DNA of 64,000 nucleotides from UBA2882 sp045542735 (GTDB lineage: Bacteria; Bacillota; Clostridia; Lachnospirales; Lachnospiraceae), in the NCBI GenBank assembly GCA_045542735.1, contig JAZQLQ010000004.1, positions 1-64,000 on the forward strand. The letters are read 5' to 3'. The notes below the pieces were generated by a model. The model was not told where the DNA came from. It saw only the letters and a program-made list of their open reading frames with translations, and made no database searches. The translations under genes were made by a program, and so were the position numbers. Shown here piece after piece: positions 34,438 through 41,666 of this stretch. Positions within the stretch are counted from its first letter, which is position 1, and each line of letters starts with the position of its first letter.

Positions 34438-35292
34438 ATGAAAGAACCAAATGAAAAATACAAGGATACGGTGTTTAGGTTACTGTATTCTGATCCAACA
34501 AGGGCTTTGAGTTTATATAATAGTATTAATGGTACGGATTATGATGATCCGTCTATGTTGGAGTTTAATACGATAGAAAATGCTATTTTTATGAATATGA
34601 AAAATGATCTATCGTTCACGATTGCAAGTCAGTTGAATCTGTATGAGCACCAGTCGTCATCTTATGTGAATATACCATTGCGAGACTTGTTGTATATATC
34701 GGATATTTTACAAAAGATGATATGGAAAAAGAGTCTTTATAGTAGCAAAAGAGTTAAGATACCGACACCTAATTTTATTGTTTTTTATAATGGAATAGAA
34801 AAGAGATCGGAAGTAGAGATAGTATGTCTATCTGATAGCTATGCTGTTCCGATGGAGCATCCGGCATTGGAATTAAAGGTTAAGGTGCTTAATATCAATC
34901 CGGGAATGAACGAGGATATCAAAGATAAATGTCCTTCATTAAGAGATTATATGCTTTATGTGGAGCGTGTAAGAAAATATGCAGAGACCATGGAGCTTGG
35001 AAAGGCGGTGGAAATGGCTGTGAATGAATGTATAGCAGATGGAATCATGCCGGAATTTTTGACAGATCAAAAGGCGTTGGTGACAAAACTCAGTATTTAT
35101 GAATATGATGAAGAGCGTGAAATGAAATTGATTCGGAAAGATGAGAGAGAAATAGGAATAGAACTTGGGAGTCAAAAAATAAATCAATTATATAGTAGAT
35201 TAAAGCATGAGAAACGTACAGAAGATTTAATGAGAGCAATTGATGATAGTGATTTTAGAAATTCGTTGTTGGAAACGTATAGTCTTGCGTAA
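34438..35292 (+). CDS. Rpn family recombination-promoting nuclease/putative transposase
   Basis: A 284-residue protein of the Rpn/PD-(D/E)XK nuclease family (historically annotated as transposase_31-like). N-terminal KYKDTVFRLLYSDPTRALSLYNSINGTDYDD and the nuclease core ENAIFMNMKNDLSFTIASQLNLYEHQSS are visible. The C-terminal third (GKAVEMAVNECIADGIM, then a charged helix) is typical. Rpn proteins in E. coli cut DNA and promote RecA-independent recombination, and related proteins act in phage defence. The ATG at 34438 follows GGAAAGGGG. The gene's last 171 bp are repeated at 38281. Confidence 0.85.
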   Translation: MKEPNEKYKDTVFRLLYSDPTRALSLYNSINGTDYDDPSMLEFNTIENAIFMNMKNDLSFTIASQLNLYEHQSSSYVNIPLRDLLYISDILQKMIWKKSLYSSKRVKIPTPNFIVFYNGIEKRSEVEIVCLSDSYAVPMEHPALELKVKVLNINPGMNEDIKDKCPSLRDYMLYVERVRKYAETMELGKAVEMAVNECIADGIMPEFLTDQKALVTKLSIYEYDEEREMKLIRKDEREIGIELGSQKINQLYSRLKHEKRTEDLMRAIDDSDFRNSLLETYSLA

Positions 35293-35321
35293 AAATTTAA
35301 ATAGTGGTGTATTGTAAAAGG

Positions 35322-35370
35322 AATCCCTTGTTAATATACATTTTTGTATATATTAGCAAGGGATTTTTTT
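35322..35370. terminator. Terminator after rpn, one of two related copies
   Basis: AATCCCTTG and TAATATA pair with TATATTA and CAAGGGATT, with one mismatch, followed by seven Ts. A related hairpin with the same AATCCCTTGTTAATATA arm follows the rpn remnant at 38482. It may also serve the reverse-strand XRE gene. Confidence 0.8.
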
Positions 35371-35439
35371 CTGTGTTTATCTCATGGAATTTATTCTGAA
35401 GTAACTACATTTTTTATAAGCATTTATACCATAAGATGA

Positions 35440-35790
35440 TTAATGAATTTGCTTTTTTAATCCAAGGATATAAGCATTAACTAATGCTTTTTCAAATTTA
35501 TTCATACTGCGATATTTTACTATCATATTCATTTCGTCCTCCGACAGACGAAGTGCATATTTCAATTCGTCTGTGGAAATATCATCATCGAAAAAATCGC
35601 TAAGGGAAATGCCAAGTCCATGACACAATTTGCGTAACGTCGGGATAGAAGGTTGTGTATTTCGCAAAATGATGTTATTCAGACTAGAATAAGGGACGCC
35701 GGATTCTTTAGCAAGGCGGTAAACAGACCAACCCTTCTGTGTATAAAGTTCTTTGATTTTTGCAAGAACATCATTGTCAGTAATCGCCAT
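35440..35790 (-). CDS. XRE family transcriptional regulator
   Basis: A 116-residue protein with an N-terminal helix-turn-helix (KIKELYTQKGWSVYRLAKESGVPYSSLNNIILRNTQPSIPTLRKLCHGLGISL, about residues 10-62) and a helical C-terminal half that may mediate oligomerisation. GGAGGAA precedes the ATG. It is transcribed divergently from the zinc-ribbon/WG genes across a region that carries a perfect palindrome, so it probably controls both. Confidence 0.9.
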   Translation of the reverse strand: MAITDNDVLAKIKELYTQKGWSVYRLAKESGVPYSSLNNIILRNTQPSIPTLRKLCHGLGISLSDFFDDDISTDELKYALRLSEDEMNMIVKYRSMNKFEKALVNAYILGLKKQIH

Positions 35791-35885
35791 GGAAATTCCT
35801 CCATTAGTAAATAATATACTCTTATTTTACATTTTTATTTTTATAAAACAGAGATGTTGTAATGGGTGGCAAAATAGGATTTATA

Positions 35886-35901
35886 CAACCCATATGGGTT
35901 G
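35886..35901. promoter_or_regulatory. Palindromic operator candidate in the XRE/zinc-ribbon intergenic region
   Basis: CAACCCATATGGGTTG is a perfect 16-bp palindrome. A related half-site TGGGTGGCAAA lies at 35863-35873, 32 bp from TGGGTTGCAAA (35895-35905). The palindrome overlaps the -35 of the promoter at 35899. Confidence 0.6.
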
Positions 35902-35927
35902 CAAATAAAAAACGGATGTGAGATAAT
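35899..35927 (+). promoter_or_regulatory. Promoter of the zinc-ribbon/WG-repeat operon
   Basis: TTGCAA (35899-35904) and GATAAT (35922-35927) are 17 nt apart, with an extended -10 TGA. The -35 is inside the palindromic operator. Confidence 0.55.
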
Positions 35928-35958
35928 AATAAATAATTATTATATGGAGGTAAAAAAG

Positions 35959-36063
35959 ATGCAGAAAAATAAAATATTGTGTATGAGTAGAGAAAAGAAA
36001 TGGTACTAGATGGATTCACCAGAGTTAGTAGATTTTTTTACTATTGCAAGGTATGGATTATAA
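35959..36063 (+). pseudogene. Short ORF split by an in-frame TAG
   Basis: ATG at 35959 has GGAGG 8 nt upstream and opens a 16-codon frame ending at TAG (36007-36009). The same frame restarts at once with ATG at 36010 and runs 17 codons to TAA at 36061-36063. Read through, the product would be about 34 residues (...REKKWY, stop, MDSPELVDFFTIARYGL). It may be a leader peptide or the remnant of a small gene; no family was recognised. Confidence 0.3.
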
Positions 36064-36081
36064 AACACAGGAGGAAAAAAT

Positions 36082-36681
36082 ATGTTTTGTATAAAATGTG
36101 GTAAGGAAATGAATGACGATGCTCTGTTTTGTCCTGCATGTGGACAAAAAGTAGGCGAAGGAATTAGTAAACCAATTCTTGATGAGGCGCTACTTCAAGA
36201 AGGAGTAAAAAAGATACAAGAAGGATGGCAGTATGCACAAGATAATGCAAAGAAAGTGCAAGAAAATATAAAAAAAGAGGGTAAATATCGTCAAATTATG
36301 ATTTGGGGAGTTGCGGCACTTATTAGTGTTTTGTGTATTGTTGGTGTATATAAATGGAATATTAAACGAATAGAGACCGATATCATTGGAGAATGGAGAG
36401 TTCAGGAGGGTGTATTTGGTGCGCCTGTTTCAAGTATAGAATTTCATGAAGATGGTGTGGTTCGCTACAGTGCTGTCTACGGGTATTATACCTTGGATAA
36501 AAATGAGTTGTTATTGCATATTACCAGTGGGTTTACAGGAGAATTCATGGAATATTACAAAGTTCGTGTAAGTAAAAATAAATTGGTTTTAATTGATGAA
36601 AACGGATGTGAATTTACATATGAAAGAAAGCCTGAAACAACATATGGTACGCACACCATAGAGGTTTATGGCACAGAATGA
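36082..36681 (+). CDS. Zinc-ribbon membrane protein
   Basis: A 199-residue protein with an N-terminal zinc ribbon (MFCIKCGKEMNDDALFCPACGQKVGEG, CX2C...CX2C), a charged helical linker (30-72), one transmembrane segment (about 73-92) and an extracytoplasmic C-terminal domain of about 100 residues with beta-strand-like pattern (IGEWRVQEGVFGAPVSSIEFHEDG). The AGGAGG site precedes the ATG. Such proteins are common in Clostridia and of unknown function. It probably shares its promoter with the WG-repeat gene. Confidence 0.8.
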   Translation: MFCIKCGKEMNDDALFCPACGQKVGEGISKPILDEALLQEGVKKIQEGWQYAQDNAKKVQENIKKEGKYRQIMIWGVAALISVLCIVGVYKWNIKRIETDIIGEWRVQEGVFGAPVSSIEFHEDGVVRYSAVYGYYTLDKNELLLHITSGFTGEFMEYYKVRVSKNKLVLIDENGCEFTYERKPETTYGTHTIEVYGTE

Positions 36682-36723
36682 TAAAAAGTTAAATGGATAA
36701 AGCATATGAGGATGAAAATTACT

Positions 36724-38268
36724 ATGAGAAAAAATTGTATACTGAAAAAAAGTAGAGCGATAGAAAAAATATCAATCATGCTGTTATTCATATTGTTATG
36801 TGCATTATTAGTGGCATGCAATGAAAATAATAATAGTGGTGCAGCTGAGTTAAATCCAGAAGAGAGAAAAAATATTGAAACACTAGAAGAAACTAAGGAA
36901 GACATAGAGGAAGATTTAACAAATGTAGAGTTTGTGTTTTCGCCAATGCAACATTTGGATGGTGTAGAAGAAATTACGTTATTATATTCTCAAAGACCGC
37001 TTGTACTTGGCGGAAATAGTCATGCTGTTATAAAAAATAATATGTATTTAGCAAAGAAAGATGGTAAGTATGGTCTGCTGGATATAAGTGGAAATTGGCA
37101 ATGTACTCCGGAATATGCACAGATTACATATTACTATGATTATTTTTTAGAACCGGATTTAGGAGATCAGAGTGATAAATATTCCTTAGATAATAGTGGA
37201 AATATTTATTTATTGGAAGATCCTTATGTGGTAATGGGAACATGTTCTGATCCGCAATCTGTTTGGTGTGTTAATCAATCTAGGTTGATGTTGACGGCAG
37301 GTGGTGATTGCACAGTACAGAATAATCAATTTACATATGATGGAACAATTCCGGTTTATCAAATTACATACAGTTATGAAGAAAATTATGGGGATTATCT
37401 GCCTACCAATAATAATTGCTATGCGGTTTGCACAGATGGTGTACTAAAAACAGATTTTGTTTACACAATGGCATCAGAGTTTTCTGATGGTCTAATTGCG
37501 GTAGAGAAAGCGGATAAATGGGGATATTTAGATCAAGATGGAAATGAAGTGATTCCTTGTTTATATGAGGCAATAAGATGTGATAATGAGGAGCAAGGAA
37601 TTGCTGCTTCTTGCACAGAGGGATATGTTGTTCTTGCAAAAGATAATGAGTATGCGCTTGTTGATAAGACAGGAACAATAGTGATTCCATTTGGTCAATA
37701 TGAGGTGTTAACGGAGGTGCAAAGTGGCCGATTATATGCAAGAAAAGATGGGACTTGGGGGATTATTTCGTTAAATGGGGAAGAATTAGTGACCCAACAA
37801 TTCGATATGGATGTTCAAGAGGTAGAGGAAAAATTCATGTTTAAAGGAGTTATGGGAAGTTGTTTTGAACTGCCTAAAAGTTTTGAACAAAATATGGACG
37901 CATATCCGGCAAATGGCTATTTATATGAGTTTTATGACAACGAAAGGAACATGATGATTTCAGTTAGTGAGGTACCGTTTGAAAAGTTGCCTTTAGGAGA
38001 TAATCCGCATATGGCATTTGTAGATTATTATGAGTATATTTTACAATATGCATCAAATTGCTGGCATACGGTAGAGGAAAAAATATTAACAGAATATGAC
38101 TATGTAATTGCTGGCAATGATGCGGAAAAGGAATATTATTACATGGGAATTAATTCAGAGGGACGTGCGTTAATTGAGATTATTGTAGAGTATCCTATTG
38201 AGCAAAAAAATGAATGTCAAGTTGTATTAGAAGATTTTCTAAATAACTTTGAGGTACAAGTGTATTAG
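36724..38268 (+). CDS. WG-repeat lipoprotein
   Basis: A protein of about 514 residues with an N-terminal basic region, hydrophobic core and lipobox-like LVAC, so it is probably a lipoprotein. At least four WG-type repeats are visible: AKKDGKYGLLDISGNW, VEKADKWGYLDQDGNEVIP, LAKDNEYALVDKTGTIVIP and ARKDGTWGIISLNGEELV. These form a beta-propeller-like binding surface. A C-terminal domain of about 140 residues follows. Starts at 36706, 36712 and 36724 are possible; 36724 has GAGGA about 11 nt upstream. Ligand and function are unknown. Confidence 0.78.
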   Translation: MRKNCILKKSRAIEKISIMLLFILLCALLVACNENNNSGAAELNPEERKNIETLEETKEDIEEDLTNVEFVFSPMQHLDGVEEITLLYSQRPLVLGGNSHAVIKNNMYLAKKDGKYGLLDISGNWQCTPEYAQITYYYDYFLEPDLGDQSDKYSLDNSGNIYLLEDPYVVMGTCSDPQSVWCVNQSRLMLTAGGDCTVQNNQFTYDGTIPVYQITYSYEENYGDYLPTNNNCYAVCTDGVLKTDFVYTMASEFSDGLIAVEKADKWGYLDQDGNEVIPCLYEAIRCDNEEQGIAASCTEGYVVLAKDNEYALVDKTGTIVIPFGQYEVLTEVQSGRLYARKDGTWGIISLNGEELVTQQFDMDVQEVEEKFMFKGVMGSCFELPKSFEQNMDAYPANGYLYEFYDNERNMMISVSEVPFEKLPLGDNPHMAFVDYYEYILQYASNCWHTVEEKILTEYDYVIAGNDAEKEYYYMGINSEGRALIEIIVEYPIEQKNECQVVLEDFLNNFEVQVY

Positions 38269-38280
38269 GAAATATGTGAG

Positions 38281-38451
38281 ATGAAATTGATTCGGAAAGA
38301 CGAGTGAGAACTCGAGATAGAAATTGGAAGTCAAAAAATAAATGAATGGTATAGTAGATTAAAGGAAGAAAAATGTACAGAAAATTTAATGAGAGCAATT
38401 GCTCACAGAGACTTTAGAAATTTGGCGTTAGAAGCGTATGATCTTGCATAA
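38281..38451 (+). pseudogene. Remnant of an rpn gene (C-terminal 57 codons)
   Basis: The 171 bp align without gaps to the last 171 bp of the intact rpn gene (35122-35292). It reads MKLIRKDE, then TGA, then ELEIEIGSQKINEWYSRLK...LMRAIAHRDFRNLALEAYDLA and TAA. The in-frame TGA and absence of the nuclease core show that it is not functional. It is followed by a related terminator. Confidence 0.85.
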
Positions 38452-38481
38452 TTCTTTTTTTATAGTAGTGAATCATATATT

Positions 38482-38536
38482 AAATCCCTTGTTAATATAG
38501 GTGTATTATAGCATACCTCTATTAACAAGGGATTTA
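38482..38536. terminator. Terminator after the rpn remnant, shared with metF
   Basis: AAATCCCTTGTTAATA pairs with TATTAACAAGGGATTT, with an inner AGGT/ACCT extension. It shares its left arm with the terminator at 35322 and sits at the 3' end of the reverse-strand metF. Confidence 0.85.
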
Positions 38537-38546
38537 TGTTTTATCT

Positions 38547-39404
38547 TTATTTAATCGCATCCATAATTTCAGCAGTCATTTTGGGCTTATTCATGGAGTA
38601 GATATGGATACCGTCTGCACCATATTCTTTTAAGTCCAAAATCTGACGAATTGCGTAGTCAATACCGGCTTTTCGCATATCTTCAGGGTTGTCACCGTAT
38701 CTTGCTACCAAATCGGAGAATGCCTTGGGAATGGATGTTCCGGATAAGGAAATGGTAGTAGCTACCTGCTTAGCGGAAGTAATAGGCATGATGCCGGCGC
38801 AAATGGGAGTCGTAATACCGTTTGCCAGGCATTTTTCCTGAAAATCATAAAATACATCATTATTCATAAATAACTGTGTGATTAAGAAATCACAACCTGT
38901 TGCCACTTTGTTTTTGAGATTAGCCATATCAGCCCGTTTGCTCATAGCTTCAAAATGCTTCTCAGGATAGCAGGCACCGGCGATATGTAAGTCGGTTTTG
39001 GATTTCATATAAGCAATCAGTTCATTTGCATAAGCAAAATCACGGCTGTCATATTGTTCATCTGTCATATAGGCAGGGCGGTCACCACGAAGAGCCAGCA
39101 CATGGTTAATATTAGCAGCTGCTAATTCGTCACAAACCTTATCAATATCCTCTTTTTTGTTGCCGACACATGTCATATGGGCCAGAGCCTCAATACCCAA
39201 CGTGTTTTTAATATAGGAGGCGATTTCCACTGTTTTTTTGGAACGGCTTCCACCGGCACCGTAGGTAACGGAGATGAAATCCGGATGTAATTCACTCAAT
39301 TTATCCAATGTGGCATATACACCCTCAAATTCATCATCTTTTTTTGGAGGAAATACCTCAAAAGAGATGGTGGGTTTCTTTGTTTTAAAGAGATCTCTTA
39401 TCAT
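38547..39404 (-). CDS. metF: 5,10-methylenetetrahydrofolate reductase
   Basis: A 285-residue flavoprotein that reduces methylene-THF to methyl-THF for methionine synthesis and one-carbon flow. The N-terminus ISFEVFPPKKDDEFEG is the diagnostic MetF motif. VTYGAGGSRSKKT, LALRGDRP and a C-terminal DGIHIYSMNKP follow. The ATG at 39404 is chosen because the promoter lies only about 50 nt upstream of it; the longer frame to 39506 would start inside or above that promoter. AGGAG lies 11-12 nt before the chosen start. Confidence 0.93.
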   Translation of the reverse strand: MIRDLFKTKKPTISFEVFPPKKDDEFEGVYATLDKLSELHPDFISVTYGAGGSRSKKTVEIASYIKNTLGIEALAHMTCVGNKKEDIDKVCDELAAANINHVLALRGDRPAYMTDEQYDSRDFAYANELIAYMKSKTDLHIAGACYPEKHFEAMSKRADMANLKNKVATGCDFLITQLFMNNDVFYDFQEKCLANGITTPICAGIMPITSAKQVATTISLSGTSIPKAFSDLVARYGDNPEDMRKAGIDYAIRQILDLKEYGADGIHIYSMNKPKMTAEIMDAIK

Positions 39405-39453
39405 ATTCCAATCAAACTCCTGTCTGCTTTTTTCTTGTTTTTCAAACGGTAAT

Positions 39454-39482
39454 ATTGTATCATGTATATAACTTGTTTGCAA
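39454..39482 (-). promoter_or_regulatory. Promoter for metF
   Basis: On the minus strand, TTGCAA (39482-39477) and TACAAT (39459-39454) are 17 nt apart, with an extended -10 TGA. No S-box-like leader fits in the remaining about 45 nt. Confidence 0.65.
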
Positions 39483-39545
39483 ATGAAATACAAATGGTAT
39501 ATCCATACGAAATAATAATAGAAACAGAAAGAAGAGGAACGAGAC

Positions 39546-40358
39546 ATGGAAACAAATTTTAATTCCACCGCCGATTATGTAGCAAGCCCAGAGCTTCTTG
39601 CCAGTGTGAATGTGGCAATTGCTTTGGAGAAGCCTTTATTAATCAAAGGAGAGCCCGGTACAGGTAAGACAATGCTTGCAAAGGCAGTTGCCAATTCCCT
39701 AGGTAAAAAACTAATTATCTGGAATATCAAATCCACTACTAAAGCACAGGATGGTTTGTATATGTATGATACCATCCAGCGTCTGTATGACGGCCAGTTT
39801 GGAGAAGAAGGTGTAGATGATATTGCACGTTACATCAAGCTTGGTAAGTTAGGAGAAGCTTTTGAAGAAGATGAACAGGTGATTCTTTTGATTGACGAGA
39901 TTGATAAAGCTGATTTGGAGTTCCCCAATGACTTATTATGGGAGCTTGATCAGATGGAGTTTTATATCCATGAGACAAAGAGAACCGTTAAGGCAAAACA
40001 GCGTCCCATTGTGATTATCACATCCAATGCGGAGAAAGAATTACCGGATGCGTTCCTGCGTCGTTGTATTTTCCATTATATTGATTTCCCGGATGAAGAG
40101 TTGATGGAACAGATTGTGCGCACCCACTATCCGGATGTGGAAGCAAACTTGTTAAAAAATGCCATGGATGTATTTTACAATATCCGTGCCATTCGTGACG
40201 TGCGCAAAAAACCCAGTACATCAGAGCTTATCGACTGGATTAACGCTTTGCAGATGAATGGTATTGAGCCTGACCGCATCCGTGCGGAGCTTCCTTTTGT
40301 TGGTGTAGTAGTCAAAAAAGATGAAGATTTGGAGACAGTAAAACATTATGTTCAGTAA
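39546..40358 (+). CDS. MoxR-type AAA+ ATPase
   Basis: A 270-residue AAA+ ATPase with Walker A GEPGTGKTMLAKAVA near residue 36, Walker B VILLIDEIDKADLEFPNDLLWELDQMEF near 117, sensor 1 ITSNAEKELPDAFLRRCIFHYIDFP, and the MoxR-like C-terminal lid. MoxR ATPases work with von Willebrand factor A proteins as chaperone-like systems. It overlaps the VWA gene by 11 bp, which supports a two-protein complex. The client is unknown. Confidence 0.93.
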   Translation: METNFNSTADYVASPELLASVNVAIALEKPLLIKGEPGTGKTMLAKAVANSLGKKLIIWNIKSTTKAQDGLYMYDTIQRLYDGQFGEEGVDDIARYIKLGKLGEAFEEDEQVILLIDEIDKADLEFPNDLLWELDQMEFYIHETKRTVKAKQRPIVIITSNAEKELPDAFLRRCIFHYIDFPDEELMEQIVRTHYPDVEANLLKNAMDVFYNIRAIRDVRKKPSTSELIDWINALQMNGIEPDRIRAELPFVGVVVKKDEDLETVKHYVQ

Positions 40359-41562
40359 GTTCTTTTATGAATTAAAAGCAAAAGGACTGGATATTTCATT
40401 AACGGAATGGCTGGCTTTGCATGCAGCGCTTGATAAGGGCCTTGCAAACAGCTCTTTAACAGAATTTTATTATCTTTCCCGTAGTATTCTTGTAAAAAGT
40501 GAAACGGATTTTGATAAATTCGACACCGCCTTTTTGGAGCACTTCAAAGATGTGGAAAAGGATACAGAGGTTGGAGCGGAGATGCTTCGATGGCTGGATA
40601 AATCCGAAGAGATGAAGGCGCTTTTGGAAAAAGAAGAGAAGAAGTGGATGGATACACCGCAAGATACGATTCAGGTGGATAAAGAAGATGTAGAAACCAA
40701 GTTTAAGGAGCGTCTGCGTGACCAGGACAGCGAGCACAATGGCGGTAATTTCTGGATTGGTACCATGGGTAAGACTGCCTTTGGTAACAGTGGTAACTTT
40801 GTAGGCGGTATCCGAGTAGGTGGCGCGCCCGGCAATCAAAGTGCTTTTGAAGTTATCGGAGCCAGAAAGTATCGGGATTTCCGACATGATAGAGTCCTTG
40901 ATAACAGACAATTTCAGACTGCTTTCCGGAAACTTCGTCAGTATTCGTCCCGTTTGGATATCCCCAAGACGGAGCTGGATCTGGATGGCACTATTGATAA
41001 GACTTGTAATAATGGCGGCCTTTTGGAAATCGTTATGGAAAAGCCCAGAAAGAATGCTGTAAAGCTGATGCTTTTGATGGATTCGGGTGGAACTATGATT
41101 CCTTATACCTCTTTAATGAACCGTTTATTCCAGGCCGTGAATAAATCCAATCATTTCAAAGATGTAAAATGCTATTATTTCCATAACTGCATCTATTCCA
41201 AGCTTTATAAGACACCGGAATGTGAAAACGGTGACTGGGTAGATACGGAATGGGTATTCCGAAACATGGATAGTGACTATAAGGTTATCATCGTAGGTGA
41301 TGCCGCCATGGCACCGGAGGAGCTGTATTCGGAGACCGGTAATTATCGTGGGCCCAATGGCGGACTTTCCGGTTGGGAATGGCTGAATCAGTTGAAGAAG
41401 CATTACAAAAAGATTGTGTGGCTGAATCCCAAGATGTCACCTAAGCCGGCACCTTGGCGTGAGGCAGAGACTGCTATTCAGAAACTGTTGCCCATGTATT
41501 TCTTATCTGTTGACGGATTAAATGAAGCAATGGTTGAACTGATGCGCAAAAACAATCGTTAG
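40348..41562 (+). CDS. VWA domain (CoxE-like) protein
   Basis: A 404-residue protein with a helical N-terminal half (1-210) and a VWA domain (about 225-400). The metal-ion-dependent adhesion site begins LMLLMDSGGTM, where the usual DxSxS is DSGGT, as in CoxE-type proteins. The later TEWVFRNMDSDYKVIIVGDAAMAP is the second half of the fold. It follows the MoxR ATPase with an 11-bp overlap. Its target cannot be inferred from the neighbours. Confidence 0.9.
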   Translation: MFSKFFYELKAKGLDISLTEWLALHAALDKGLANSSLTEFYYLSRSILVKSETDFDKFDTAFLEHFKDVEKDTEVGAEMLRWLDKSEEMKALLEKEEKKWMDTPQDTIQVDKEDVETKFKERLRDQDSEHNGGNFWIGTMGKTAFGNSGNFVGGIRVGGAPGNQSAFEVIGARKYRDFRHDRVLDNRQFQTAFRKLRQYSSRLDIPKTELDLDGTIDKTCNNGGLLEIVMEKPRKNAVKLMLLMDSGGTMIPYTSLMNRLFQAVNKSNHFKDVKCYYFHNCIYSKLYKTPECENGDWVDTEWVFRNMDSDYKVIIVGDAAMAPEELYSETGNYRGPNGGLSGWEWLNQLKKHYKKIVWLNPKMSPKPAPWREAETAIQKLLPMYFLSVDGLNEAMVELMRKNNR

Positions 41563-41608
41563 AATCTCAGAAAATTCATCATTACAAATGCATTTTATGA
41601 AAATAAAT

Positions 41609-41637
41609 GAATGAATGAAAACCCCTTTGCATATATT
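41609..41637 (+). promoter_or_regulatory. Possible sigma-E-type promoter for spoIVA
   Basis: GAATGAA (41609-41615) and CATATATT (41630-41637) are 14 nt apart, close to the sporulation sigma-E pattern. The -10 lies in the left arm of the hairpin at 41621, so a transcript from it would lack that arm. The match is by eye. Confidence 0.4.
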
Positions 41638-41666
41638 TTACCAGTATATACAAGGGGGCTTTTTTT
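41621..41666 (+). terminator. Terminator-like hairpin containing the spoIVA ribosome binding site
   Basis: CCCCTTTGCATATA (41622-41635) pairs, with one mismatch and one G-U pair, to TATATACAAGGGGG (near 41645-41658), followed by seven Ts that end exactly at the ATG. The AAGGGGG of the right arm is the only ribosome binding site for spoIVA. Confidence 0.7.
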
